Shown here: piece by piece, positions 11,299 through 23,985 of the stretch
How the letters are laid out: every line of letters begins with the position of its first letter
Position numbering within the stretch: the first letter of the stretch is position 1
Assembly (NCBI GenBank): GCA_028023455.1
Contig: JAQFVV010013338.1
Location: 24,573 to 88,572 of the forward strand
DNA length: 64,000 bases
Direction of reading: 5' to 3'
From: Epiperipatus broadwayi
Lineage: Eukaryota; Onychophora; Udeonychophora; Euonychophora; Peripatidae
Notes under the pieces: model-generated
What the model saw: the letters and a program-made list of their open reading frames with translations, nothing else
Database searches by the model: none
What the model was told of the DNA's origin: nothing
Program-made: the position numbers and the translations under genes

Positions 11299-14200
11299 TG
11301 TAACCTCCCTCTCTTGCTCCATAATCATAACAACAACATGCCAAAAGTATGTTAAATATTCCGGATTTTCGTTATTTATTTATTTCCGGTCAATAACAAT
11401 TAACATTAATAATAATTCCGGGTTCTTTAGCTCAGTCTATCAAACATATTATTATGATTTAAATAAAACAATTACTAGCTCAGAATTTTATAAAATCTAG
11501 TCGTGTCTATGAAATAAATCAACACAAATATCTTTTATTATTTCCATGAGACCTGGAGCAATGACAAAGGAACAAGACGAAGTATCATATCTTAATATTT
11601 TTAAAACAAAATCTAGCTCACATAAAATAAATTAATTAAATAAAATAGAATTAAATTGATCTAATCATATCAAATCAAATAGATAAATCAATAAGTAAAT
11701 AAATAATTAAATCTCAGGTTTATAAATTGTAATTAAAACTGATTTTATATTGCCATAGTAAACTATGATAAGGGAATTTTATGTCATAATTCACTACGTA
11801 AAGAATAACTAATTAATAATAACAATGACAATAATAGAGTAATACAATCCTCTTTTCTTTCTAGATGTATTAAATATTTTCGTGGTAATATTTATCAATC
11901 CGATAATCAAAAGTTATGTGGTAACGTTCGCATATATTTTACTTAAATACTGTGGCAATCAAGTTATGACCATATCTGTTCTAATTATACTTCTTTCATT
12001 TCATTACGTAAATAAAATAAAATAAATTATTAAAATTTCTAATGTTTATTTATTTTGTGCAAAATCTTAAATATGTTTAATTATAAACGTGCGTTGTGAT
12101 TTCATGCATTTTCATGTGTAGGAAAAACAACAACCAAGACACAAAGCTTACTAATAAAATTTTATAACATTTTATTAACATTATAACAAGTAACAATTTG
12201 TACATTATTTACAGCGGATATCCCTATCTACTTATTACAAACTCTTTTATTTCTACCCGTTGATGTCTTAACATTATTATTATCTAATTTTTTATTTTAC
12301 CCTTTTACCATTAATAATTACAAAAAAAAATATATTTCACAATATTATTATCTTCAGATACATGTTTTGAGCTTAGTTTAATACACAAAATTCTATCTAT
12401 TAAAATTTTCTATTGACATTTATATCCTTATAATTTCAGGTTTATATTTCTATAAAATCTTTACTTTTATGTAAAATTATACAAAAATTACAAAATTCTA
12501 ATTATATTCTTGTTAGTATGGAATCCTACAGAATTTAATCCTTATGACAATTTGATGTTCAGTTTTATCATCGATCATATAATAATTATTAGTCAAATTA
12601 TTGATCCTATTCCTAGCTTTATATAGCAATTAACGTCATCCACACACCATGTACAAATACACATTTTTTTTTTTTATTATACATTTTAAATCATTTCGCC
12701 ACACAAAACATGCAATCTCTTCTATTAAAATATCACGTACAATATTTTAAAATCTTATTATTGCTTTAAAACTTAATTCTAAAGTTTTTTTTTTTTTTTT
12801 ATAAATTATATCATATGATTCTCCATCTTTTATAATACTGATACTTTCACTTTGGACTTATACAATTCTACTTTACTCTAGTAAACAACTATTCTTACAT
12901 AACTAATATCTAGCTTCCTTTCTATCTTATGTATCATTTCTATAAAATTATCTCCCTGACGATGTATTTCCATGAAATCAAGATAGCGAAGATATAGATG
13001 CATTGGATCAAAATAAACAAGATATTATCCTTTATAAAACTTCGACAATCATGGCACAGTGAATTTATGGACGCCATAGAGGAGTGACTTTTATCTGTCT
13101 ATCTGCCTCTAATATTGGAAGGATGCTAAAGCTATTTCTTCAGCTTCATCACATCAGAAAGTTTCAAAGATATGTAAAGACACTGTCCAGAATATATGTG
13201 CTCAGTTATAGGGCAAAGTTATCTATACTGAGGTCACACAAATTATTATGATCCCCATATTTCATTCCTTATATTTTAATAAAACATCCTCTTGGTTTCC
13301 TTTGATATCAGTACTCCCAAGTCACTATCTGACTGATTTCTTCAGATTCATCTCTACATTACATCGACAAATTCTTTGTCTATCTTGCTAATAATAATAA
13401 AATTCATTTTTAATATAACTATACAGCTATTCTTAAGAAAATTCTTTACTATACTTCTCGTACATTTCTATCTCTATTGTTCTAAACTATTTGGATATTT
13501 TCAATATAAAATTCAAAAGAATCACATAATTAATATGTTACTTATTATTAATTATTTTAGATTATTTATTGCATGCACATTTTTAAAAGTTTTACTACTC
13601 TCTCAAATATATGTTTGATGTTGGATAAATGTGTACTTATAACTTTTAACATCGTTCATACCTCATTCATTAATAGATGACCTATAAAAAAAAATTACAT
13701 TACATATTACCAATAATATTAAAATTACCAACGATCTCTATCCTCTGGATCGTATTTGTAAACTTCTCCATTCCAGGACTTCTAGTAGGTATTTAACATT
13801 TTCCATACACACATTTTATTTATTATTAATATTTCTCTCATTCCATTAGCTCATATTTTAATTATAACTATTATAAAATTTATGTTTATATGTTTCCCTA
13901 AGCTAATTCAAATTTTATACTTTAAATACAATAAAAAAAAAATATTAAAATTATATTTACGATACATCTTTGTTGGATTCGCTTGGAAAATCGTTCCTTG
14001 CAAAGCTAAATAAAAAAAATATACTTTATTTTCTTTAGTCACTTAATGTTCTATTTAAAATTTTAATTATGTTTATTAATTCTTCTTAGACGATGATCCT
14101 TAGTTTTCTTCATATTTTTCCCACTTATTCTTGATATCTCCTTTATATAGTCTGCTAATTTTTTCTTCTTTTCCCCCGCGCGCTTGGTTTTCCCTCGATG

Positions 14201-15812
14201 CATCTTGTACTTTATTTTAGAAAATTCAATAAATTTTTCTTTATTTCCCTGGATCCATTTCCTCCTTTAGTGATTAATTTTATATCTGTTTAAACAATAT
14301 TTCTTCCATTTAAATATATTTTCCTTTTTTCTATGATGAGATAAAATCTAGGTTCCTCTTAGTAAATTTATATAGCACTTCATACAGGACTATGGCTTTT
14401 CTCCTACTTTTTACTTTTGGAAAATTATATTTTTAAATAATGTTTTCCTTTAATATATCATATTTTTCTTCCTCATTCTCTTTATATTTACTTGAACATA
14501 TACTATGATTTTTCTCATAGAGAAATATGACTTAGTTTTAAGTATTTATAAAACAAATGTTCGTCATAAGATTCTCTCAATAGTAAATATTTTCTTTCTT
14601 ATATTTTCACACAGCGTCTTCTTTGTATTACTTTTCTTTTTTAGCGTTATAGGATTTAGTTTCTGGTTGAGCACGAATAACATAAAACTTATACAATTTT
14701 CACTCATTTTTCTTTCAATAATTATTTCAATTATTATTTTTGGTATTTCCATCTTTACTGTAGTATGAATGGTCAAATTTGAATAAATCCACTGGTAAGA
14801 TCACGTAGAAATTAGCAAATCATCTTTCTGGATACAAGATTATATTATCTGTTAAAGACTAACTTTAGAATAATTATTAATTTATAAATTTAAACTACTT
14901 TTTCAGCTTTGATGTTACAAGCAATTCAAAAAGGTTACCGTCCTCTTCAACTTTCACATTCCGTCTCCCGCTTCTGTCTATCTTAGATTTTTTTCCTTGC
15001 CAATTTAAATCCGTTGATTGGTCAATATTTGTTTTTAGCGCGAACAATATTAGTCATTCTATTTTGGGATAATAAACTGTACTTTTAAATAAATATTTAT
15101 GACGTAATGTCTGGAATATTATTTTAACTTAATATTATTAAATTAAATTATAGTTTGATAAACTTATTTTTTGATCTTTAAAATAATTATTAAGACAATA
15201 TATAACATTTTTAACTTTTAATTTTAATGATGGATGGCAATTATATCTAGTTTTAAATTCACAAACTTTATTATTATCTACCAAGTGTGTGTGTGCGTGA
15301 AGGCATTTAATATACGATCACGTGTCTATCAACTTTATAAAATAATTTCTTTTTTATTTATGTCTCGGTTTAAATCACCAAAACTAACGTACTTTATAAA
15401 ATTTTGGAAAATAAATTGAAACTTATAGAACCAAATATAACTCTCACCATCCTAAAGTTTATTAATAAAAAATATATCCTATTAATTTTGACTAACTATA
15501 AAATTATATTTCATTTATTTAATCTATTAATTCTTAGACTATTATTTTAAATTTATTACAATAATTTTAGCTATCTATAGCTGTGTTATTTTGTATGGCC
15601 AGCTTTCACAACCATAAGCAATGATATTAAAACTTTATTTAACTGTTTACTTTTAAAAATACTTTATTACACTATGATCTGTTAGGTATTTTAGCTTAAA
15701 ATTGTATTACAAAACTATTATTACTTTTATATCACCTAAATATAACTTAAAATTTAAAATTTTTTTCACATTTGACCTTTCTACCTACCTATGACCTACA
15801 GACAAGGGCACA
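11299..15812 (-). repeat. LTR 1 (leftmost; 3' LTR on the coding strand)
   Basis: 4514 bp. On the minus strand it starts TGTGCCCTTGTC and ends GGGAGGTTACA. It holds no long ORF; several short hydrophobic open stretches (such as 13376-13618 and 14505-14768 on plus) recur in all three LTRs because the LTRs are ~98-99% identical, not from visible selection. Near its minus-strand 5' end are two AGGTCA-type half-sites 18 bp apart (15772-15795), resembling nuclear-receptor sites. Private changes include a longer T run near 12663. Confidence 0.85.
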
Positions 15813-15828
15813 TAACTTCCCCCTTCGA
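15813..15828 (-). promoter_or_regulatory. Polypurine tract, copy 1
   Basis: Directly inside the LTR; on the minus strand it reads CGAAGGGGGAAGTTA, the purine run expected next to the 3' LTR for plus-strand priming. The same run is at 23638-23652 in copy 2. Confidence 0.75.
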
Positions 15829-16019
15829 ATAAAAAATTTTAAATTAAATATTCAGTTTAATATCTACTTCATTTATTAACATTCTTTATCTTATTATTTG
15901 CTACAACCAAATTTCATCCTACCACTTAATACAATAAAATACGCTATTTTTTTATACAGGTTAATACAGTATTTAAATATTATACCCAATTTTGGATTTT
16001 TACTACTTGTAAAATTTTC

Positions 16020-16163
16020 CTACTCTTCTGATGGGTATGGTATTAGACTTCGTGCGTTATAGGTTCCTTTTTCACCTTCTGGTGTAGATAGGACAAACGC
16101 ATTTTCTCCTATTTTTCTCAAAATTTTGTATGGACCTTCATACAATTCCAGAAACTTTCTGAA
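16020..16163 (-). pseudogene. Integrase C-terminal tail remnant, copy 1
   Basis: In a frame different from gag and overlapping its last ~26 bp, 47 codons plus stop read as the end of a gypsy-type pol. LELYEGPYKILRKIGENAFV matches the conserved LYEGPY...IG.N.(Y/F)V block of integrase C-termini, and GTYNARSLIPYPSEE matches the usual GxYNxRxLKPY ending. The frame closes at a stop just upstream of FRKFLELYE, where gag begins to overlap. All of protease, RT, RNase H and the integrase core is absent, so a single internal deletion joined the 3' end of gag to the 3' end of pol. This fixes the element as a deletion derivative of a gypsy element rather than an unrelated gag gene. Confidence 0.75.
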
Positions 16164-18418
16164 TTGGTTTCTTTAGAATAGTGGTGATACCACTAGTAGA
16201 GGGTTGGCTATTTTGTAACTCTACCCTACTTCTACTTTTATCAAACCTCTCTATTTTCTTAGGATACGGGTATACTCTATTTCTTTCATTAGAATTGAAC
16301 CTTCTTTTAAATCCTATCTGATGCCTCTGATTATTATAACTGACGTTAATATTAGACAAGGGGTAATTATGCCTATCTCTATTATTTTTGAACCTATTAT
16401 CTATAGATGTCTCAGCATTTTCTAAGGCGTCTAACACTTCTGACACCTCTTCTATAGAGTAACGGTCCGCCGCAATTAACAGTTGCTCCACGTTTCTGGG
16501 CAGATTATGACGGATTATCCTAACTATCTGTCCCTCAGATAGTGGACATGCTGTTAGCGTTTTCAATCGTATAGCTTGACTCCTGAAGAAGTTAGTATAG
16601 CTTCCTTTGTTTGGTTGGTATTTCTCTTGAGTTATCTGAAATCTGATATTGTCCTGTTTGTCAGCATTCCAGAAACTACACGTTATCAAGCATTTAAAAT
16701 CACCATATGTATTAGGCTTTTCGAATAGTGAATGCCACCAATCTTTAGCAGTACCACTTAAGTGATTACTACAGATGGCCAACTTCTCTCTTTCATTTAA
16801 GGCACATATTGAAAATAGTTCTTCTAAACTATTCAGAAATTCATATGGATTCTCAGCATGGTCACCTCTAAATGGTTTTATCCGCATAAAACGTAATGCC
16901 ATGGAGTTATTGCTTCCTCCTTCACAATTAGTATCTATTTTAACTATTCGGCTATCTACTTCTTTATTATGATTAAGTTCTATTGGGTTTTCTTCCTCTT
17001 TTCTTAAGTATTCTATTCTATCTATGGGAATTGGGCTTTTATATCCATCATCTTTGCTGTGTGATGTCCTTGCGTTACCTAATACGAAAGTTTGGTTATT
17101 AAGGGATTTTATTTCTTCTATTTGCTCATACACTTGTTTAAATTTCCCTTCCAAATTTATTTGTCCCATTACTTGATCTAAATACACCTTTTGTTCTAGT
17201 CTAAATCTATCCAGATCTTGGTCTATAATTTCTTTATATTCCGTGCTATTTTTCTCTACTTGCATTACTTGTTCTTTAACATCTTTCTGGAATCGTTTTA
17301 GGTTCTCACCTATTTTAACCCTATATTTTTGATCCTCTTCTTTTCTCATATTGAAATCTTCTAACTTTTCCCATTAAACCTTCCTCTATTTCCTCTTTTA
17401 TATCTTTCCTATTTTGTATTGCTAAGTCACTAAATTTATCCACTAATTCTTTCTCCATTTCATCTTTTATTCTTATTTTACTTTGTATTATTTCTTCCTT
17501 GATTTCGTATATTTCATTTTTAATATCCAATTGGTTATTATCCAACTCTTGTTTTAATTGGCTATTATTATTCTGACATTGTATAATAGAATCCTCTATT
17601 TGTTTGTTTATACCTTTTATAGTTATTTCACTAAATTCTATAAATTTAGTTTTTATCAACTCCTGGTTATTATAGTCTATCTTTTCTATCTCATCTTTTA
17701 TAGAACTAATAATTTTTTCATTATTATCTAATCTTGATTCTAACCCATTAAATTTACTATGGGTTTCCTCTTGAAAATCTTCCATAGTTTTACAAGTACC
17801 ATCCAACTTTATATTCATACCATTTATACATGTTTTAATTTCATTATTATTTTTACTTATAGTTTCCTGGAGATATTCAAATTTCCTATTACACTCTTCC
17901 CTATTTCTTTGATTATCTTCTCGCATTTCTTCTTTAATTCTGTTTATATTTTCCTTAATCTCTTCTTTAATCTCTTCTCTATTTCTGCTTATATCTTCCT
18001 TAATAGATTCAAATTTTATATTATTATCTGCTTGAATTTTATTTATATTTTCATTAATGGATTCAAATTTTATATTATTATCTGCTTGAATTTTATTTAT
18101 ATTTTCATTAATGGATTCAAATTTTATATTATTATCTGCTTTAATTTCTTCTCTATTCTTTTCTCCATTTCTGCTTATCATTAGTGCTATTTGAGACAAT
18201 AAAAAGCTATCTCTATCTCTTTCCTGTGTGAATATTCCTTCTTCTTTTATTTTTAATTCCCCAATCTTTTCTTCTTTTATTTCTTCCTCCATAATTTGTA
18301 CAAGATCTGTAACTGTTTCTGCTTCAATAGTATCTTCCATTTCCCTTTCTTCCTCACAATTGCTATCTACTATGAACTCAGATATTTCTTCTACTAAATC
18401 TTTATTTTGTTTATCCAT
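16138..18418 (-). pseudogene. gag: gag, copy 1 (frameshifted)
   Basis: Same protein as the intact copy at 23960-26239, but with one extra A in a CTAACTTTTC context (about 17363-17364, CTACTTTTC in copy 2). The first part (18418 to 17321) holds the N-terminal coiled coil; the second (17349 to 16138) holds the rest of the coil, the gag core domain and the basic tail. Few substitutions otherwise (for example EENPIELNHNKE against EDNPIEPNHNTE), so loss of function is recent. Confidence 0.85.
18007..18142 (-). repeat. 54-bp in-frame repeats in gag, copy 1
   Basis: Three units encode ADNNIKFESINENINKIQ, the third partial. Being a multiple of three, the unit keeps the frame and extends the coiled coil by 18 residues each. 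Confidence 0.85.
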
Positions 18419-18958
18419 TTTTCCTTTTATAATAATTTTTCCTCAAAATTTTCTCACAATATATACTATTATTAATTTTTCATAAAATGTTCTCTTACCA
18501 GTTTCTCTATCTCCTTTAACCACTACCCACAACAAATACAGCAATACCTTCTACATTTTCCTTTATGTTTATCTAACTACTTATAATAACAATAACAAAT
18601 TAAATTGTATGTGTCATGTTATTATTTCCCACATGCATGATTCACAAACACTTTGCACAGATCACAACACTCTTAACACATTTTTCAATAATACTTCCAC
18701 AAATTTAAATGGTCACATTAATTATTAATAATTGTTAGCCACATATGTATATTTTAAATTTTATTTGTCAAACGAACCACCACAATATAATACGTTTTTC
18801 TAAATAATCAGATTATCTACCACGCAAAATTATAATTATTTCAACAATAAATATTATTTCTATAATTAAATCTGAAACGATCTATTTTTATAAAATATGT
18901 CTGTTGACAATCTCTGAATTTACATATTTAAATTCAAATATTAAACTATATAATTCAA

Positions 18959-19113
18959 CTACACATCGTGCAATACGTTGGAAAATAAATTTATATTCTT
19001 TCGATTATTGTCTACACTACACATCGAACTATGCGTTGACATCGCCAATATTCATAGCTTTTCGATTGTAGTCCCTACTACACATCGGGCCACGCGTTGC
19101 TAGCGCCAAATTC
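18959..19113 (-). repeat. Three ~60-bp repeats next to the 5' LTR, copy 1
   Basis: Each unit carries CTACACATCG followed by a GC-rich word ending in GCGTTG or ACGTTG; starts are near 18959, 19017 and 19078. Units 2 and 3 also share GCGCCAA/TCGCCAA. Unit 3 lies against the LTR and contains the candidate primer-binding site. Its GC content stands out against the surrounding AT-rich DNA. Confidence 0.75.
19093..19108 (-). promoter_or_regulatory. Candidate primer-binding site, copy 1
   Basis: On the minus strand TGGCGCTAGCAACGCG begins 7 nt inside the 5' LTR. It starts TGG, as expected for pairing with a tRNA CCA end. The tRNA was not identified, and a 7-nt spacer is long. Confidence 0.5.
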
Positions 19114-19115
19114 TA

Positions 19116-22100
19116 TGTAACCTCCCTTCTCTCTTGCTCCATAATAATAACAACAACATGCCAAGAGTATGTTAACTATTCCGGATTTTCGTTACTTATT
19201 TATTTCCGGTCAATAACAATTAACATTAATAATAATTCCGGGTTCTTTAGCTCAGTCTATCAAACATATTATTATGATTTAAATAAAACAATTACTAGCT
19301 CAGAATTTTATAAAATCTAGTCGTGTCTATGAAATAAATCAACACAAATATCTTTTATTATTTCCATGAGACCTGGAGCAATGACAAAGGAACAAGACGA
19401 AGAGAATTTTATATCATATCTTAATACTTTTAAAACAAAATCTAGCTCACATAAAATAAATTAATTAAATAAAATAGAATTAAATTGATCTAATCATATC
19501 AAATCAAATAGATAAATCAATAAGTAAATAAATAATTAAATCTCAGGTTTATAAATTGTAATTAAAACTGATTTTATATTGCCATAGTAAACTATGATAA
19601 GGGAATTTTATGTCATAATTCACTACGTAACGAATAACTAATTAATAATAACAATGACAATAATAGAGTAATACAATCCTCTTTTCTTTCTAGATGTATT
19701 AAATATTTTCGTGGTAATATTTATCAATCCGATAATCAAAAGTTATGTGGTAACGTTCGCATATATTTTACTTAAATACTGTGGCAATCAAGTTATGACC
19801 ATATCTGTTATAATTATACTTCTTTCATTTCATTACGTAAATAAAATAAAATAAATTATTAAAATTTCTAATGTTTATTTATTTTGTGCAAAATCTTAAA
19901 TATGTTTAATTATAAACGTGCGTTGTGATTTCATGCATTTTCATGTGTAGGAAAAACAACAACCAAGACACAAAGCTTACTAATAAAATTTTATAACATT
20001 TTATTAACATTATAACAAGTAACAATTTGTACATTATTTACAGCGGATATCCCTATCTACTTATTACAAACTCTTTTATTTCTACCCGTTGATGTCTTAA
20101 CATTATTATTATCTAATTTTTATTTTACCCTTTTACCATTAATAATTACAAAAAAATATATTTCACAATATTATTATCTTCAGATACATGTTTTGAGCTT
20201 AGTTTAATACACAAAATTCTATCTATTAAAATTTTCTATTGACATTTATATCCTTATAATTTCAGGTTTATATTTCTATAAAATCTTTACTTTTATGTAA
20301 AATTATACAAAAATTACAAAATTCTAATTATATTCTTGTTAGTATGGAATCCTACAGAATTTAATCCTTATGACAATTTGATGTTCAGTTTTATCATCGA
20401 TCATATAATAATTATTTGGTCAAATTATTGATCCTATTCCTAGCTTTATATAGCAATTAACGTCATCCACACACCATGTACAAATACACATTTTTTTATT
20501 ATACATTTTAAATCATTTCGCCACACAAAACATGCAATCTCTTCTATTAAAATATCACGTACAATATTTTAAAATCTTATTATTGCTTTAAAACTTAATT
20601 CTAAAGTTTTTTTTTTTTTTTTTTTTAAAATTATATCATATGATTCTCCATCTTTTATAATACTTATACTTTCACTTTGGACTTATACAATTCTACTTTA
20701 CTCTAGTAAACAACTATTCTTACATAACTAATATCTAGCTTCCTTTCTATCTTATGTATCATTTCTATAAAATTATCTCCCTGACGATGTATTTCCATGA
20801 AATCAAGATAGCGAAGATATAGATGCATTGGATCAAAATAAACAAGATATTATCCTTTATAAAACTTCGACAATCATGGCACAGTGAATTTATGGACGCC
20901 ATAGAGGAGTGACTTTTATCTGTCTATCTGCCTCTAATATTGGAAGGATGCTAAAGCTATTTCTTCAGCTTCATCACATCAGAAAGTTTCAAAGATATGT
21001 AAAGACACTGTCCAGAATATATGTGCTCAGTTATAGGGCAAAGTTATCTATACTGAGGTCACACAAATTATTATGATCCCCATATTTCATTCCTTATATT
21101 TTAATAAAACATCCTCTTGGTTTCCTTTGATATCAGTACTCCCAAGTCACTATCTGACTGATTTCTTCAGATTCATCTCTACATTACATCGACAAATTCT
21201 TTGTCTATCTTGCTAATAATAATAAAATTCATTTTTAATATAACTATACAGCTATTCTTAAGAAAATTCTTTACTATACTTCTCGTACATTTCTATCTCT
21301 ATTGTTCTAAACTATTTGGATATTTTCAATATAAAATTCAAAAGAATCACATAATTAATATGTTACTTATTATTAATTATTTTAGATTATTTATTGCATG
21401 CACATTTTTAAAAGTTTTACTACTCTCTCAAATATATGTTTGATGTTGGATAAATGTGTACTTATAACTTTTAACATCGTTCATACCTCATTCATTAATA
21501 GATGACCTATAAAAAAAAATTACATTACATATTACCAATAATATTAAAATTACCAACGATCTCTATCCTCTGGATCGTATTTGTAAACTTCTCCATTCCA
21601 GGACTTCTAGTAGGTATTTAACATTTTCCATACACACATTTTATTTATTATTAATATTTCTCTCATTCCATTAGCTCATATTTTAATTATAACTATTATA
21701 AAATTTATGTTTATATGTTTCCCTAAGCTAATTCAAATTTTATACTTTAAATACAATAAAAAAAAATATTAAAATTATATTTACGATACATCTTTGTTGG
21801 ATTCGCTTGGAAAATCGTTCCTTGCAAAGCTAAATAAAAAAAATATACTTTATTTTCTTTAGTCACTTAATGTTCTATTTTAATATTTTAATTATGTTTA
21901 TTAATTCTTCTTAGACGATGATCCTTAGTTTTCTTCATATTTTTCCCACTTATTCTTGATATCTCCTTTATATAGTCTGCTAATTTTTTCTTCTTTTCCC
22001 CCGCGCGCTTGGTTTTCCCTCGATGCATCTTGTACTTTATTTTAGAAAATTCAATAAATTTTTCTTTATTTCCATGGATCCATTTCCTCCTTTAGTGATT

Positions 22101-23637
22101 AATTTTATATCTGTTTAAACAATATTTCTTCCATTTAAATATATTTTCCTTTTTTCTATGATGAGATAAAATCCAGGTTCCTCTTAGTAAATTTATATAG
22201 CACTTTATACAGGACTATGGCTTTTCTCCTACTTTTTACTTTTGGAAAATTATATTTTTAAATAATGTTTTCCTTTAATATATCATATTTTTCTTCCTCA
22301 TTCACTTTATATTTACTTGAACATATACTATGATTTTTCTCATAGAGAAATATGACTTAGTTTTAAGTATTTATAAAACAAATGTTCGTCATAAGATTCT
22401 CTCAATAGTAAATATTTTCTTTCTTATATTTTCACACAGCGTCTTCTTTGTATTACTTTTCTTTTTTAGCGTTATAGGATTTAGTTTCTGGTTGAGCACG
22501 AATAACATAAAACTTATACAATTTTCACTCATTTTTCTTTCAATAATTATTTCAATTATTATTTTTGGTATTTCCATCTTTACTGTAGTATGAATGGTCA
22601 AATTTGAATAAATCCACTGGTAAGATCACGTAGAAATTAGCAAATCATCTTTCTGGATACAAGATTATATTATCTGTTAAAGACTAACTTTAGAATAATT
22701 ATTAATTTATAAATTTAAACTACTTTTTCAGCTTTGATGTTACAAGCAATTCAAAAAGGTTACCGTCCTCTTCAACTTTCACATTCCGTCTCCCGCTTCT
22801 GTCTATCTTAGATTTTTTCCTTGCCAATTTAAATCCGTTGATTGGTCAATATTTGTTTTTAAGCGCGAACAATATTAGTCATTCTATTTTGGGATAATAA
22901 ACTGTACTTTTAAATAAATATTTATGACGTAATGTCTGGAATATTATTTTAACTTAATATTATTAAATTAAATTATAGTTTGATAAACTTATTTTTTGAT
23001 CTTTAAAATAATTATTAAGACAATATATAACATTTTTAACTTTTAATTTTAATGATGGATGGCAATTATATCTAGTTTTAAATTCACAAACTTTATTATT
23101 ATCTACCAAGTGTGTGTGTGCGTGAAGGCATTTAATATACGATCACGTGTCTATCAACTTTATAAAATAATTTCTTTTTTATTTATGTCTCGGTTTAAAT
23201 CACCAAAACTAACGTACTTTATAAAATTTTGGAAAATAAATTGAAACTTATAGAACCAAATATAACTCTCACCATCCTAAAGTTTATTAATAAAAAATAT
23301 ATCCTATTAATTTTGACTAACTATAAAATTATATTTCATTTATTTAATCTATTAATTCTTAGACTATTATTTTAAATTTATTACAATAATTTTAGCTATC
23401 TATAGCTGTGTTATTTTGTATGGCCAGCTTTCACAACCATAAGCAATGATATTAAAACTTTATTTAACTGTTTACTTTTAAAAATACTTTATTACACTAT
23501 GATCTGTTAGGTATTTTAGCTTAAAATTGTATTACAAAACTATTATTACTTTTATATCACCTAAATATAACTTAAAATTTAAAATTTTTTTCACATTTGA
23601 CCTTTCTACCTACCTATGACCTACAGACAAGGGCACA
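19116..23637 (-). repeat. LTR 2 (middle)
   Basis: 4522 bp, same TG...CA termini. It differs from both outer LTRs at about ten sites where these agree with each other, including a short AGAATTTTAT insertion near 19404, CGTAACG for CGTAAAG, TGTTATAATT for TGTTCTAA, AATCCAGG for AATCTAGG and TAAGCGCG for TAGCGCG. Confidence 0.85.
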
Positions 23638-23652
23638 TAACTTCCCCCTTCG
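23638..23652 (-). promoter_or_regulatory. Polypurine tract, copy 2
   Basis: Same run as in copy 1, directly inside LTR 2. Confidence 0.75.
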
Positions 23653-23845
23653 AATAAAAAAATTTTAAATTAAATATTCAGTTTAATATCTACTTTATTT
23701 ATTAACATTCTTTATCTTATTATTTGCTACAACCAAATTTCATCCTACCACTTAATACAATAAAATACGCTATTTTTTTATACAGGTTAATACAGTATTT
23801 AAACATTATACCCAATTTTGGATTTTTACTACTTGTAAAATTTTC

Positions 23846-23985
23846 CTACTCTTCTGATGGGTATGGTATTAGACTTCGTGCGTTATATTATTTTCTCCTA
23901 TTTTTCTCAAAAGGACAAACGCATTTTCTCCTATTTTTCTCAAAATTTTGTATGGACCTTCATACAATTCCAGGAACTTTCTGAA
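23846..23985 (-). pseudogene. Integrase tail remnant, copy 2 (rearranged)
   Basis: Begins like copy 1 (LELYEGPYKILRKIGENAFV), but the next ~28 bp are replaced by a second copy of the neighbouring ATTTTCTCCTATTTTTCTCA segment, after which NARSLIPYPSEE is out of frame (net -4 bp). The pattern fits a local template switch during copying. Confidence 0.75.

Larger units (their letters stand above)
18419..19115 (-). other. gag leader, copy 1
   Basis: About 700 bp between the primer-binding region and the gag ATG. No upstream ORF of note. It includes the three ~60-bp repeats beside the LTR. Confidence 0.6.

Noticed and set aside
13376-14776. Short open frames conserved in all three LTRs (80, 87 and 70 codons, plus and minus strands)
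   Set aside because: The LTRs are nearly identical throughout, so conservation carries no information. The peptides are low-complexity and hydrophobic, as expected from AT-rich DNA.
17759-18485. Long open frames antisense to gag
   Set aside because: They are shadows of the purine-rich coiled-coil coding strand: Ile/Phe/Ser-rich text with no domain.
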